This document shows positions 9,170-17,265 of a DNA stretch of 64,000 nucleotides, piece by piece (positions within the stretch are counted from its first letter, which is position 1; the number at the start of each line of letters is the position of its first letter). Origin of the DNA: Roseovarius mucosus (GTDB lineage: Bacteria > Pseudomonadota > Alphaproteobacteria > Rhodobacterales > Rhodobacteraceae); the NCBI RefSeq assembly GCF_002080415.1, contig NZ_CP020474.1:1618501-1682500 (forward strand), given 5' to 3'. The position numbers and the translations under genes are program-made. Under the pieces are notes generated by a model, which worked only from the letters and a program-made list of their open reading frames with translations, had not been told where the DNA came from and did no database searches.

Positions 9170-10540
9170 TCAGTCCGCCGATACCGCGGCAATGAAGTCC
9201 TCTGCCACTTCAAGGTAGCGGTCGATGTCGGCCTCTGTATGCACAAAGGACACTTGGGGGCCCGCGCTTGCGATAGCCTCCCAGATCCCTCGATTGGCCA
9301 TGAAGACGCGCCGAGCGTCGCTGAAAGCCTGATCGAGCGATGGAAGAGCTTCGTCCAGATTGCGGGGAAGCTCGGGCGCAAGGCAAAAGCCCGAGCGCGG
9401 GCCGTAACGGAAGGCCCGCCATGGCAGGCCATGCGTGGTAATGATGCGTTCGATTCCGTCCGCCAAACGTGAACCGAGCACTGCCACACGTGTATAGGCG
9501 GCTTCGGTCAGGATATCCTCAAGCACCGCGTGCGCCGCAGCCAGCGTGATGGCACTGCCATAGGTCGTACCTCCAATGGCAAGGCCGCGCACTTGGGCCA
9601 CGTCCACATCCCGGTGCCGTTCGACAAACCCGCCCAGTTCTGCCGTCATCCCATAGGCCCCAAGCGGCATCCCCGAGCCCAATCCCTTGCCAAGCGTCAC
9701 AAAATCCGCAGATAGGCCATGCGCCCGGATAAGGCCCCCATAGGCAAATTGCCAACTGTGCGTTTCATCCAACGCAAAGAGCGCGCCCGCCGCTTTTGCC
9801 AGCCGGTAAGCCTCTTCCAGAAAACCGGGCTCTGGCAATACGAGCGAACAGTTAGTGAGGGCGGGCTCGGTCAGAATAAGCGCGACATCACCGTCCTGCA
9901 GTGCCCGCGCCAGCGCCGGAATATCGTTGAACGGCACGTTGACCGTATCTGCCGTCGCCCTTGCCGAGATGCCCATGCCATCAGGGGCGGCATCGGCATT
10001 CGCGCCCGGCGCGCCGCCTTCGGCCATCGTGGGCTCGATATGGCCGTGATACTTGCCTTCGAATAGCACGATCTTTTGCCGGCCAGTAAAGGCCCGCGCG
10101 ATCCGGATAACCTCAGTATTGGCGGCCGAGGCGCTGAGCGTGTATTGCCACATCGGCAGGCCGACACGGTTGCGCAGCAACTGCGAGACGGCAATTGCAT
10201 CTTCGGTCGGCAGAAGAAACTGCATGCCGCGCGCGGCTTGCCGTGCAATCCTGCGGGTGACCGCGTTTTCGCCATGTCCGATGGTGTTGCTAAGATCCGC
10301 GTGATTGAAGTCGAGATAGGTGTTGCCATCGACATCGCGAAAGCAGCTTCCAAATCCTTCGGCAACAAAGATCGGTCGATGTCGATAAAGCCCCGCCATC
10401 CATGCCATCGGAACCCCATCCGGCATCACGCCACGAGCGGTTTCAAGTAGGGCAGCCGAGCCTGCCGTACGCGATGCGAAAGCCGCGGATTCCCGTGTGA
10501 GGATTTCGGCCAGCCTTGATCCATTCAGCCGTCCCGGCAT
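9170..10540 (-). CDS. Class III aminotransferase (glutamate-1-semialdehyde aminomutase-like)
   Basis: PLP-dependent fold-type I enzyme of 456 residues. Seen: FRDVDGNTYLDFNHADLSNTIGH (substrate entry), SASAANTEVIRIARAFTGRQKIVLFEGKYHG (cofactor phosphate and stacking region), LFALDETHSWQFAYGG (the PLP-pyridine Asp) and FVTLGKGLGSGMPLGAYG with the Schiff-base Lys. The order is that of HemL-like enzymes, but it is not a housekeeping HemL: the Asp motif reads DETHS rather than DEV. Start set at 10540 because AGGAG lies 8 bp upstream; an ATG at 10564 has no site. It stands alone, with a TetR gene further upstream on the same strand. Amine substrate not inferable. Confidence 0.85.
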   Translation of the reverse strand: MPGRLNGSRLAEILTRESAAFASRTAGSAALLETARGVMPDGVPMAWMAGLYRHRPIFVAEGFGSCFRDVDGNTYLDFNHADLSNTIGHGENAVTRRIARQAARGMQFLLPTEDAIAVSQLLRNRVGLPMWQYTLSASAANTEVIRIARAFTGRQKIVLFEGKYHGHIEPTMAEGGAPGANADAAPDGMGISARATADTVNVPFNDIPALARALQDGDVALILTEPALTNCSLVLPEPGFLEEAYRLAKAAGALFALDETHSWQFAYGGLIRAHGLSADFVTLGKGLGSGMPLGAYGMTAELGGFVERHRDVDVAQVRGLAIGGTTYGSAITLAAAHAVLEDILTEAAYTRVAVLGSRLADGIERIITTHGLPWRAFRYGPRSGFCLAPELPRNLDEALPSLDQAFSDARRVFMANRGIWEAIASAGPQVSFVHTEADIDRYLEVAEDFIAAVSAD

Positions 10541-10993
10541 CCGCAGCTCCTGTATGACGTGCATCTCTCAGGCATCTAGCCTGTGGCCATGACAAACATC
10601 AACTGTCTGTTGAACGGGGTGCATTACTGCTCGATGGGCGCACATCTGTCTGGTCGAAACGGGGTTGCAGCCGGGACAAACTATGCGGATTGCGCCCCCT
10701 CAAGAACTGGGTCCGCGTGCCGTGATGATCGGCTTCCGCCCACGCGAACGGCGGGAAGGAGGCAATGTTGTGGTGTTAAACTGAGCGTTCCTTTCTGATC
10801 CCGCAGGTGTTCTTTCCTGCGGAAGGGCGCGGTGCACTCACCCCGAGCAACAGGATACCGGTTGCAATTGGCAAAGAGACGCAGGCTCAGATCTGCGTCA
10901 AGGGCATGTGCTTGACGGTGACCGCCCCTTTCAGTGGCGGTTATCCGGCTTGAGCTAACCCTAGCGTTCTTGCGTCTCCAACCGGGAAACTGA
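10541..10993. other. Gene-free 453-bp spacer
   Basis: Between the aminotransferase start and the second TetR gene's stop. Only short overlapping frames without recognisable content; no hairpin followed by a T run found. It presumably contains the aminotransferase promoter. Confidence 0.4.
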
Positions 10994-11539
10994 TCAAGCA
11001 ATCTGTGCCACACATGATACCACGTGCTGCCTTGCTTCCAGCAAAGGCGTCTCGTCCCCCGTCGTCAGAGACAGGACCATGGCGCCCTGGAAAAGCGCGA
11101 CAACGAGGTTCGGGGTAAGTGTGGTCTTGTTTCCGGCCAAGGCTTTGCTGAGCCAATCCCGTAGCCGGTTGTAGAATGCTCGCACCGCATCAGAGGTTCC
11201 TTCCGGCAGGTGCGTGGCAATTGAACCAAGAACAGCACAGAGGCAGGTCGAGCTTTCTACGCGATACGCCTCAATGTATCCATCAGCGAGGCGCAACAAG
11301 CGGTCGCTTGCGGTCTCGGACGGATCGTCGGGTGCGCCCAGTGAGTCTATGAACCTGTTGGCGTAGCGGCTTGTGACTTCGGCGCCCAACTCCGCCTTTG
11401 TGGGGAAGTGGTAGTGAATTGAAGCGCTTTTTACCCCGATAGCCTCGGCAATGTCGCGAAAGCTGACCCCATCAAAACCGTTCTTGCGAATTTCGCGCTC
11501 TGCATAATCAAGGATTTGCTCGGCTCTACTCTTTAACAT
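10994..11539 (-). CDS. TetR family regulator (local regulon)
   Basis: 181-residue repressor. The N-terminal helix-turn-helix is at about residues 8-50 (ILDYAEREIRKNGFDGVSFRDIAEAIGVKSASIHYHFPTKAELG), with the classic YHFPTK end. The C-terminal domain contains ESSTCLCAVLGSIATHLPE, so cysteines may face the ligand pocket. Two copies of a 14-bp motif lie 21 and 70 bp upstream of its start, and further copies precede the GST operon (13445) and the amine oxidase gene (17080), so this protein is the best candidate for the regulator of all of them. Ligand unknown; electrophile sensing would fit a GST target. Confidence 0.88.
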   Translation of the reverse strand: MLKSRAEQILDYAEREIRKNGFDGVSFRDIAEAIGVKSASIHYHFPTKAELGAEVTSRYANRFIDSLGAPDDPSETASDRLLRLADGYIEAYRVESSTCLCAVLGSIATHLPEGTSDAVRAFYNRLRDWLSKALAGNKTTLTPNLVVALFQGAMVLSLTTGDETPLLEARQHVVSCVAQIA

Positions 11540-11560
11540 GTCTTTGGGTCCCTTTTGTAC

Positions 11561-11623
11561 CTATCACTAGATAGCGATCATAGAAGCTGGTGCAAGACTA
11601 CAATTAAACCCATCAGTAGATAG
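11561..11623. promoter_or_regulatory. Two candidate TetR operators upstream of the TetR gene
   Basis: CTATCACTAGATAG at 11561-11574 (5-bp perfect arms, 4-bp centre) and CCATCAGTAGATAG at 11610-11623. Both match the consensus CTATCAsTAGATAG found again at 13445 and 17080. The arrangement, with one site adjacent to the start and one further upstream, fits autorepression. The rest of the spacer to 11821 is gene-free. Confidence 0.65.
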
Positions 11624-11821
11624 CGGCTCACCTTGGTTTAGGGATGCGCGTCATCGTGAAGCGACAGGGTAGTTAGGAAAAATGTGATGCCCAGCGAATT
11701 GCCTGACAAGCAATTTGCCCACCATGTCTGCGGGGCTGAACCGCCGCTGATCGCAGAGATCTCGACACCGGATTGACTGGGCCAAAAGCACTGCGCTATG
11801 AACTATTAAAGGGCTTGTGCA

Positions 11822-12073
11822 CTAACACCGCTCCAGCGTCGTCTCAGGGGCAATCACAGGCGGACCCCGCTTTGTAGTAATGCGCACAATTAGATCTTGT
11901 GCCAAATCAGGGCCGGAAAGATCCACCTCGTGACATGCCACAGGGGTCGTCAGAGGCCTGCTGCATCCCATTCCGACCGTTTCATGACCCGCATCTTCGA
12001 AAGTGGAAGAAAGGGACTGACCAAGGCCAGCCCCTGCACCTGCCACAAGGGCAAGGGGTCGATCGGTTGGCAT
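11822..12073 (-). pseudogene. Truncated short-chain dehydrogenase/reductase
   Basis: Only 83 residues. The N terminus LALVAGAGAGLGQSLSSTFEDAGHETVGMG is an SDR Rossmann start (GxxxGxG nucleotide-binding loop), and VDLSGPDLAQDLIVRI covers the second strand-helix unit. The frame then ends in APETTLERC where the family would continue for about 160 more residues, with NAG, YxxxK and the catalytic tetrad missing. It starts 3 bp after the cupin stop and so was the third gene of the GST operon. Product probably inactive. Confidence 0.7.
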
Positions 12074-12076
12074 TAC

Positions 12077-12745
12077 TCAGACCGCTGGCGGCTGTGCGTA
12101 AACAAGATGCCCTGTCTTCATCCAAAGCTTTGCGCCGTTCGCACCTGCAACCGCATGCAGTGACCCGCCGTCAGGAAGCCGGAGCCACGACCCTGTGTGC
12201 AGCTCGTTTCCGTTTTCGGTGATTTCCCCACCAATCACGAGCAATTCCAGCCCGCCCTCTGCATCGAGAGCAAGCGACGCGCCCGCGTCAAGATGACGAT
12301 AGGTGACTGTTTCGCGCGAGTCCTCGTGCAGGATCGCGGTGGCGACCCCGTCGACCGGAGCGGCAAGTTCATCCGCCATGTTTTTCCGGAACTGGTTGCG
12401 GTCATTCATGTCGAATTGCCAGAGCTTGACGAAGATTGTGCAACCCGGCTCGGACCCTGGGGTATGTTGCGTTGTAGGAGGATTGCGGACATAGGTCCCT
12501 GCGGGGAAGTCGCCGTGCTCATCCTGGAAAACACCATCGAGCACGATGAACTCTTCACCACCAGTATGGGTGTGGGCAGAGAACTTGCTGCCCGGCGCAT
12601 ACCGCACGATGGTCGTGGCGCGTGCCACTTCACCACCGATCCGGTCGAGCATACGCCGGTCAACGCCTTTCATGGGCGAGGCCTGCCACTCAAGCGCATT
12701 GGAGTGCACAACAACGCGTTTAGAGAAATCTGCATTCAGTTCCAT
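12077..12745 (-). CDS. ChrR-like double-cupin protein
   Basis: 222 residues with two cupin halves. The first (about residues 40-110) carries [30 protein letters not shown], the HxH...E metal-binding motif, and TTQHTPGS supplies the later His. The second half ([10 protein letters not shown]...[12 protein letters not shown]) lacks the ligands. This resembles the ChrR cupin-like domain, but without the ChrR anti-sigma N terminus, so a metal-binding enzyme or binding protein is likelier. Start at 12745 is set by AAGGAA 9 bp upstream. It follows the GST gene with a 35-bp gap and precedes a truncated SDR: one operon under the 13445 operator. Confidence 0.8.
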   Translation of the reverse strand: MELNADFSKRVVVHSNALEWQASPMKGVDRRMLDRIGGEVARATTIVRYAPGSKFSAHTHTGGEEFIVLDGVFQDEHGDFPAGTYVRNPPTTQHTPGSEPGCTIFVKLWQFDMNDRNQFRKNMADELAAPVDGVATAILHEDSRETVTYRHLDAGASLALDAEGGLELLVIGGEITENGNELHTGSWLRLPDGGSLHAVAGANGAKLWMKTGHLVYAQPPAV

Positions 12746-12780
12746 CTGTGAGTTCCTTTGTGCTTGAGTTGCAGAGGGAG

Positions 12781-13404
12781 TTACGCCGCGATACTGGGCC
12801 GCGCGTTCATCTTCTTGCGCCACGCAGCGAGATTGGTAAGGTTAGCAGGGATCTCAATTTTGGCGAAGTCGGCAAATGCCAGCCCAGCGAAAACCGTGAT
12901 GTCAGCCATCGAGAATTTGTCACCGGCAACATAGGCGTTTTTGCTCAGGACTTCGTCTAGATACGCCATGGTGTTCGTCGCGACGTCGCGCTGCTTCAGG
13001 CCCCAATCTTTATTCTGGTAGACTTCCAGTTTGGGACCAAGGCCGGGGGTAGCGTGATGAAAGTAGTTCCCCACGGCGTTCAACAGCCCGGTTTCGGCGC
13101 GGATATTCATCATCGAGATAACTGCGCGTTCCCGGTGGTTTTCGCCTGTCAGAGAGGGGCCATTTTCGAATTCGCCGTCAATGTACTCGATAATCGCGTT
13201 GCACTGTGAGATTCGCGTGCCATCATCGAGTTCGAGGCAAGGTACGGCCGCATCTGGGTTGATCTTCTTGAATGCCTCGGTGCGATGTTCACCGCCCATC
13301 ACGTCGACCGGGATGAATGAGACATTTTCAAAAGCGCCTTTCTCGGCAAGTGCGATCCGAACGCGGGCGGGGTTCGGGAAACCTTCAACATCATAGATCT
13401 TCAT
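12781..13404 (-). CDS. Glutathione S-transferase
   Basis: Cytosolic GST of 207 residues. Thioredoxin-fold N domain: [14 protein letters not shown] (GSH-site start), [25 protein letters not shown] (cis-Pro and the SNAIxxY-type gamma-glutamyl motif). Helical C domain: [24 protein letters not shown], the N-capping box with Asp. It would conjugate glutathione to electrophiles. AAGGA lies 8 bp before ATG 13404. First gene of an operon with the cupin and the broken SDR; a strong TetR operator at 13445 sits 41 bp upstream. Confidence 0.9.
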   Translation of the reverse strand: MKIYDVEGFPNPARVRIALAEKGAFENVSFIPVDVMGGEHRTEAFKKINPDAAVPCLELDDGTRISQCNAIIEYIDGEFENGPSLTGENHRERAVISMMNIRAETGLLNAVGNYFHHATPGLGPKLEVYQNKDWGLKQRDVATNTMAYLDEVLSKNAYVAGDKFSMADITVFAGLAFADFAKIEIPANLTNLAAWRKKMNARPSIAA

Positions 13405-13439
13405 GGGACATCCTTTCCAAGGGTTTTGTTTTCGTGATG

Positions 13440-13459
13440 ACTATCTATCAGTAGATAGT
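13440..13459. promoter_or_regulatory. TetR operator upstream of the GST operon
   Basis: ACTATCTATCAGTAGATAGT is a perfect inverted repeat with 8-bp arms and a TCAG centre. The inner 14-mer CTATCAGTAGATAG (13445-13458) matches the two sites before the TetR gene at 10994-11539 and one before the amine oxidase gene. It lies 36 bp upstream of the GST start codon, where bound repressor would block the promoter. Confidence 0.7.
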
Positions 13460-13649
13460 TTAAGCAGGAAGAGGGTTTTCCGTTCATCTTGAAAGAGATC
13501 ACGCGTTAGTGATCGGAACTCTTGGGATCATCGCCAATCAGGCGCTTTTGCGCGAAACCGACCCATAAGGCGTGTCTAGACTGCGACCGAGAGCGCTTTT
13601 TGCGCAGCCCTCTTGGCAGCTTGACCGTCGGTGTTCTGCCTGGCCCGTG

Positions 13650-14438
13650 TTACAAGATGGGGTGTTCTGCGGGCCCGGAACCCACTGCCGCCAAGGGAAT
13701 ATCCCCAAAGTGGCGGAGCCATGCACGGCGAAATCCCGCTGTGGTTCCATAGCCCACACTCCGCGCCGCCACGGGAATCGAAGCGCCTTGGATCAGGGCG
13801 ATATGGGCAAGACCCAACCGCCACCGCGTTACATAGGCCAGCGGGCTGGTCCCAAGACAATCGCTGAAATCCGCCATGAACCGGGATCGCGACATGCCAG
13901 CCTCTGCCGATAGCATTTCGACGGTCCAAGGCCGGGCTGGGGCAGCGTGGATGGCAATCAGCGCGCGATGCAGGCGCGGGTGTGACAGGCCAGCCAGCAA
14001 CCCAGGGTCCGGCGGACCTGCGTCAATGGCACGGCGCAGCACCAGAACCAGCATCGCCTCGAACAGGCGGGCCATAGCAAGTTGCGATCCGCAACGCCCA
14101 GATTGCGCTTCGGCAACCAGCACATCGGCCAAGGCCGCAAGACCGGGGCAGTTTTCTCTGGCAACTGCCAGACGGGCGGGGCTGCCATGCAGCACCTGCG
14201 CCAAAGGCAGGGCACACTCAAGGCGGGTTGCGACCAAGGCATCGGGTTCCGGCGTGTTGGGGGGGCGGGTGAACAGCACCAGTAAAGTCGGGGTCAATAC
14301 CAGCGCCGCCCGTGGATCATCCGCCGCGCAAGGCGTGGCGACGGGCCGCAATGCAGACATCAGCGAAGAAAGCCGATCCTGCCGCAGAATGGGACGATCG
14401 GAAACAAAATTGGGCACATCGACAGTCATGAATCCCAT
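13650..14438 (-). CDS. AraC family transcriptional regulator
   Basis: 262 residues. The N-terminal half is a ligand/cupin-like domain of the AraC_binding_6 type (GSPARLAVARENCPGLAALADVLVAEAQSGRCGSQLAMARLFEAMLVLVLR). The C-terminal double helix-turn-helix runs from about 165 to 255: WTVEMLSAEAGMSRSRFMADFSDCLGTSPLAYVTRWRLGLA and VAARSVGYGTTAGFRRAWLRHFG. Such regulators are usually next to their target; here the divergent peroxiredoxin-like gene begins 38 bp away, making it the likely target. Confidence 0.88.
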   Translation of the reverse strand: MGFMTVDVPNFVSDRPILRQDRLSSLMSALRPVATPCAADDPRAALVLTPTLLVLFTRPPNTPEPDALVATRLECALPLAQVLHGSPARLAVARENCPGLAALADVLVAEAQSGRCGSQLAMARLFEAMLVLVLRRAIDAGPPDPGLLAGLSHPRLHRALIAIHAAPARPWTVEMLSAEAGMSRSRFMADFSDCLGTSPLAYVTRWRLGLAHIALIQGASIPVAARSVGYGTTAGFRRAWLRHFGDIPLAAVGSGPAEHPIL

Positions 14439-14476
14439 AATGCATCATGCAACATCCCCCTGCAATGGAAGATACA

Positions 14477-15022
14477 ATGCTCATTCCCCGCCAGACCGCT
14501 CCCGCACTGACCGTTCCTACGCTTGATCGCGGCCCTTTCAATCTGGCAACCGCTACACCGCAGCGCGGCACGGTCATCTGCTTTTACCGGGGCCTGCACT
14601 GCCCGATCTGCGCCACCTATCTGACTGAACTGGACAAACAGACCCCGGCCTTTGCCGAGCGCGGCATCGAGACGATTGCCATCAGCGCTGACGGCGCTGA
14701 TCGTGCCCGCGCGATGGCCGACAAGATCGGCGCAACCGCGCTGCGCTTTGGCCATGATCTGCCCTTGCCCGTGGCGCGGGACTGGGGCCTCTATATCTCG
14801 ACCTCGCGGGGCAAGACCTCTATCGGGATCGAAGAGCCTGCGCTGTTTTCGGAACCGGGGCTGTTCATTGTCAACGCAGACCAGTCCATCTATTACCTGT
14901 CGGTGCAGTCGATGCCCTTTGTGCGTCCCAGCTTTCGCGAATTACTTGGGGCGGTCGATTTTGCGATCGAAAAGAACTACCCAGCGCGGGGCGAATACAC
15001 AGGCAGTCTTGGGACAGCCTAA
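14477..15022 (+). CDS. Peroxiredoxin-like (AhpC/TSA) protein
   Basis: Thioredoxin-fold protein of 181 residues related to AhpC/TSA redoxins. VICFYRGLHCPICATYLTEL places a Cys42-x-x-Cys45 pair where peroxiredoxins carry the peroxidatic Cys, so it may act as a disulfide reductase or an atypical Prx. The usual PxxxTxxC is replaced by RGLHCPIC, as in the AhpC/TSA-like group. EPGLFIVNADQSIYY is the second fold signature. Start at 14477 follows GGAAG by 6 bp; ATG codons at 14447 and 14465 are alternatives. Divergent from the AraC gene; its last 4 bp overlap the YafY fragment read from the other strand. Confidence 0.82.
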   Translation: MLIPRQTAPALTVPTLDRGPFNLATATPQRGTVICFYRGLHCPICATYLTELDKQTPAFAERGIETIAISADGADRARAMADKIGATALRFGHDLPLPVARDWGLYISTSRGKTSIGIEEPALFSEPGLFIVNADQSIYYLSVQSMPFVRPSFRELLGAVDFAIEKNYPARGEYTGSLGTA

Positions 15023-15324
15023 GCGCCTGAACCGACCGGGCGCATCTTGTGTTCGAAGGACGCCGCGACGAGGGCAAGCCCAAGCTCGAGGACCTCAAGC
15101 TCGCTTTGTGTGATGTTCAATGGCGGCAGGAACACCGGATCGCTCATGATGTATCCGACCCCACGCTCGCCAACAATCGGAACACCGGCACCGGCCAATG
15201 TTTCGATATCGCGGCAGATCGTCCTGAGGGAGACCTCTATCCGATCCGCGATTTGCGCGCCTGTGTGGAGTTTCCCGTCTCGAAAGACCTGAATGATGTC
15301 AAACAGCCGATCGGTGCGCCTCAT
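15019..15324 (-). pseudogene. Truncated YafY-type HTH regulator (WYL domain missing)
   Basis: MRRTDRLFDIIQVFRDGKLHTGAQIADRIEVSLRTICRDIETLAGAGVPIVGERGVGYIM is the N-terminal HTH_11 domain of YafY-family regulators. These are normally about 230 residues with a C-terminal WYL sensing domain. Here the frame stops at 101 residues, soon after FEHKMRPVG, with no WYL module downstream. The stop coincides with the end of the convergent peroxiredoxin-like gene, which suggests a deletion joined the two. It may still make a bare DNA-binding domain. Confidence 0.65.
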
Positions 15325-15328
15325 AGCC

Positions 15329-15718
15329 TCATTTCAAAACGAGAGGGATATGATAGGACAGTACCATACTGTTCGGATCGATGCTCATGATGAACGGCGT
15401 CAAAGCCTCGTTCTCCATGGAACCGGCCATCGCGGTCTTTGCAGCTTCCGAGTTGGTCCACCGGACGTGATCCATCCACATCCCGTCCTCGCCTTCCGAC
15501 AAGACACGGCCGATGAACCCGTCCATAGCGCACAAAGCCAGCATCGTGTTTGCCGCCGCCGCCACAAAGTGCTCGCGCTCGACATTCTCGGCCAGACGAA
15601 ACTGCACAATCTCGATAACGCCGGCTGCCGTCGCTGCCGACGGGTCACAGTCCTGAGCCCGCGCGCCCGTGGAAAGCGCGACCGCTGCCGCCATTGAGGT
15701 GAGGATAATCTTTTTCAT
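15329..15718 (-). CDS. Secreted antibiotic-biosynthesis-monooxygenase-fold protein
   Basis: 129 residues with an N-terminal signal peptide (MKKIILTSMAAAVALSTGARA, cleavage after ARA). The mature part has the dimeric alpha-beta barrel pattern of ABM/quinol-monooxygenase-like proteins: VIEIVQFRLAENVEREHFVAAAANTMLALCAMDGFIGRVL then WMDHVRWTNSEAAKTAM. These cofactor-free folds act on quinols or are simply binding proteins; periplasmic members are poorly understood. AGGAG is 6-7 bp before ATG 15718. It starts 394 bp upstream of a YafY-type fragment on the same strand, which might once have been its co-transcribed regulator. Confidence 0.75.
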   Translation of the reverse strand: MKKIILTSMAAAVALSTGARAQDCDPSAATAAGVIEIVQFRLAENVEREHFVAAAANTMLALCAMDGFIGRVLSEGEDGMWMDHVRWTNSEAAKTAMAGSMENEALTPFIMSIDPNSMVLSYHIPLVLK

Positions 15719-15839
15719 TGCTTACTCCTGTGCCGCATGGCGCAAGGGGGTAGCACGGGCCAACTGACACGGTCTGTCAGTTATCTGCGGCCCTCCAAGA
15801 TCATCCTTCGGGTGCATGGCCCTTCCATTCAGGGGCAGG

Positions 15840-16916
15840 TCATAGAAGCCGCGCCAGAAGCGCCGCAGCGCCCGCTTCGGCTGCCTCCTGCGCTCCGGCT
15901 AGGTAACCGGGTTCTGTGCGGCTGGTCTCAGAGCCGATCAGGGTCAGCCGGTGTTGCCATGCGCCTTCGACCCATGGGCCGGGATTGGGTGACGGGTGGT
16001 CACCTGCTGTCAGGTCGTCAGGCGTGGCCGTCAGCGGATCGGCGGCCCAGTCCTTGTAAAGCGTGGCTTTGGGCCGGGCCGCATGCGGGCCGAAAAGCTG
16101 TTCCAGTTGCTGGACAGAGGCGGCGATGACAGCCGCCGCACCCGACTGCACACGGGCCTTGGCCGGAACACCGACGAAGCCGAACAGCGCCGCCTGCCCC
16201 GCCGCCGTCGTGGCGTCGTGGATTTCAACCAAAGGCCCGCTTTGGCTGCGCGCCGCGCCCGACAGCCCCGCGTCGTGCCAGAAGGCGCGGTCATAGACCA
16301 CAACCAGCTTGGCATGCGGTGCCATCCATGTCGGCGTGCCCTGCCAGAGGCGGAGGACAGACGCGGGTATTGGCGGATCGAAGGCGATTTGCGCCGCCAG
16401 CAAGCGCGGTGGCACGGCCAGCAGCACGTGCGGGGCAGACAGGCTGCCACCATCGGTCGTCACATCGACACCCGTGGCGGTCAGCGCCAAATGCGTGGCG
16501 AAGGTGTTCAGGCGGATCGCATCTGCCGGCAGGTCGCGCGCCAATGCCGAGACCAGCGCAGCCGTACCCCCGCCCATCCGCATAGAGGCTGGCTCCTGCT
16601 GCATACCCGAATACCTTTGTACAGAGCCCTGACCACGCTGGAACAGCAAATCGCCCGTATCCGACTGGGCAAAAGACGTCACGCCCGCCCCGTTCACGAA
16701 GTGCCCAAAGTCGGGTTGCATACCGGGCCAGAACCAGGACGGGCCGAGGTCAAAGGGGCCAGAGCTGTTGCCAGAGTCATCCACCGACAGGATGCGCCCG
16801 CCAAGACGGTCGCGCGCCTCGATCAATTGAACGTCGATCCCGGCCCGATGCAGCGCTCGGGCCGCTGTCACGCCCGAAAGACCACCACCGATAACAATAA
16901 CCTTTGGCAAAATCAT
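15840..16916 (-). CDS. Flavin-containing amine oxidase
   Basis: FAD-dependent oxidoreductase of 358 residues. The dinucleotide motif VIVIGGGLSGVTAARALHRAGIDVQLIEARDRLGGRI is at residues 6-43, followed by the amine oxidase GPSWFWPG segment; PHVLLAVPPRLLA is the mid-domain motif and WVEGAWQHRLTLIGSETSRTEPGYLAGAQEAAEAGA is the C-terminal FAD-binding GSE...GYxxGA block. It is shorter than typical monoamine oxidases (about 450). GGAGGG abuts ATG 16916, spaced only 1-2 bp, so the in-frame TTG at 16910 may be the true start. A copy of the TetR operator lies 164 bp upstream (17080). Substrate amine unknown. Confidence 0.83.
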   Translation of the reverse strand: MILPKVIVIGGGLSGVTAARALHRAGIDVQLIEARDRLGGRILSVDDSGNSSGPFDLGPSWFWPGMQPDFGHFVNGAGVTSFAQSDTGDLLFQRGQGSVQRYSGMQQEPASMRMGGGTAALVSALARDLPADAIRLNTFATHLALTATGVDVTTDGGSLSAPHVLLAVPPRLLAAQIAFDPPIPASVLRLWQGTPTWMAPHAKLVVVYDRAFWHDAGLSGAARSQSGPLVEIHDATTAAGQAALFGFVGVPAKARVQSGAAAVIAASVQQLEQLFGPHAARPKATLYKDWAADPLTATPDDLTAGDHPSPNPGPWVEGAWQHRLTLIGSETSRTEPGYLAGAQEAAEAGAAALLARLL

Positions 16917-17265
16917 CCCTCCGAGGTCGTGGGCGGTGGCGGAACTACTGGCACATCGCGCTGCTGGCCGCCGCCTGTTATGGCCACGACCTTGCCCGCA
17001 AAGCACATTCCTATCACCCAACGATCTATCCGCAGTTACACATTTGATAGAGGGTGCCGATCCCACACGCAATATCTATCTATCAGTTGGTAGCCTCACT
17101 GAATTGATCAAGAAGGCCGCCAATGAAGCTATCCCTGACGCGGCGCAGGTCCGCATGCGAGCAGGGGGCTATAGCAACTTCAGCTTTTGCGATCCGGCCA
17201 CTGATGTGGGTTTGAAAGGTGGGCTTTCGCTGGGCGTTGGCGAGTGACGGCGGCCTGAGATAGGT
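16917..17265. other. 349-bp spacer with a TetR operator copy
   Basis: Open frames in this spacer lack ribosome sites and family motifs. The operator copy at 17080-17093 is the only clear element. The half nearest the GlxA-type gene could hold gene remains, but nothing recognisable. Confidence 0.45.
17080..17093. promoter_or_regulatory. TetR-motif copy upstream of the amine oxidase
   Basis: CTATCAGTTGGTAG differs from the GST-operon site CTATCAGTAGATAG at two positions, and the flank CTATCTATCAG is identical to that site over 11 bp. Shared flanks argue for common origin and not chance. It would place the flavin amine oxidase in the same regulon as the GST operon. Confidence 0.55.

Noticed and set aside
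16936..17247. Plus-strand gene in the amine oxidase/GlxA spacer
   Set aside because: No ribosome site, no motif, overlaps the operator and the amine oxidase promoter.
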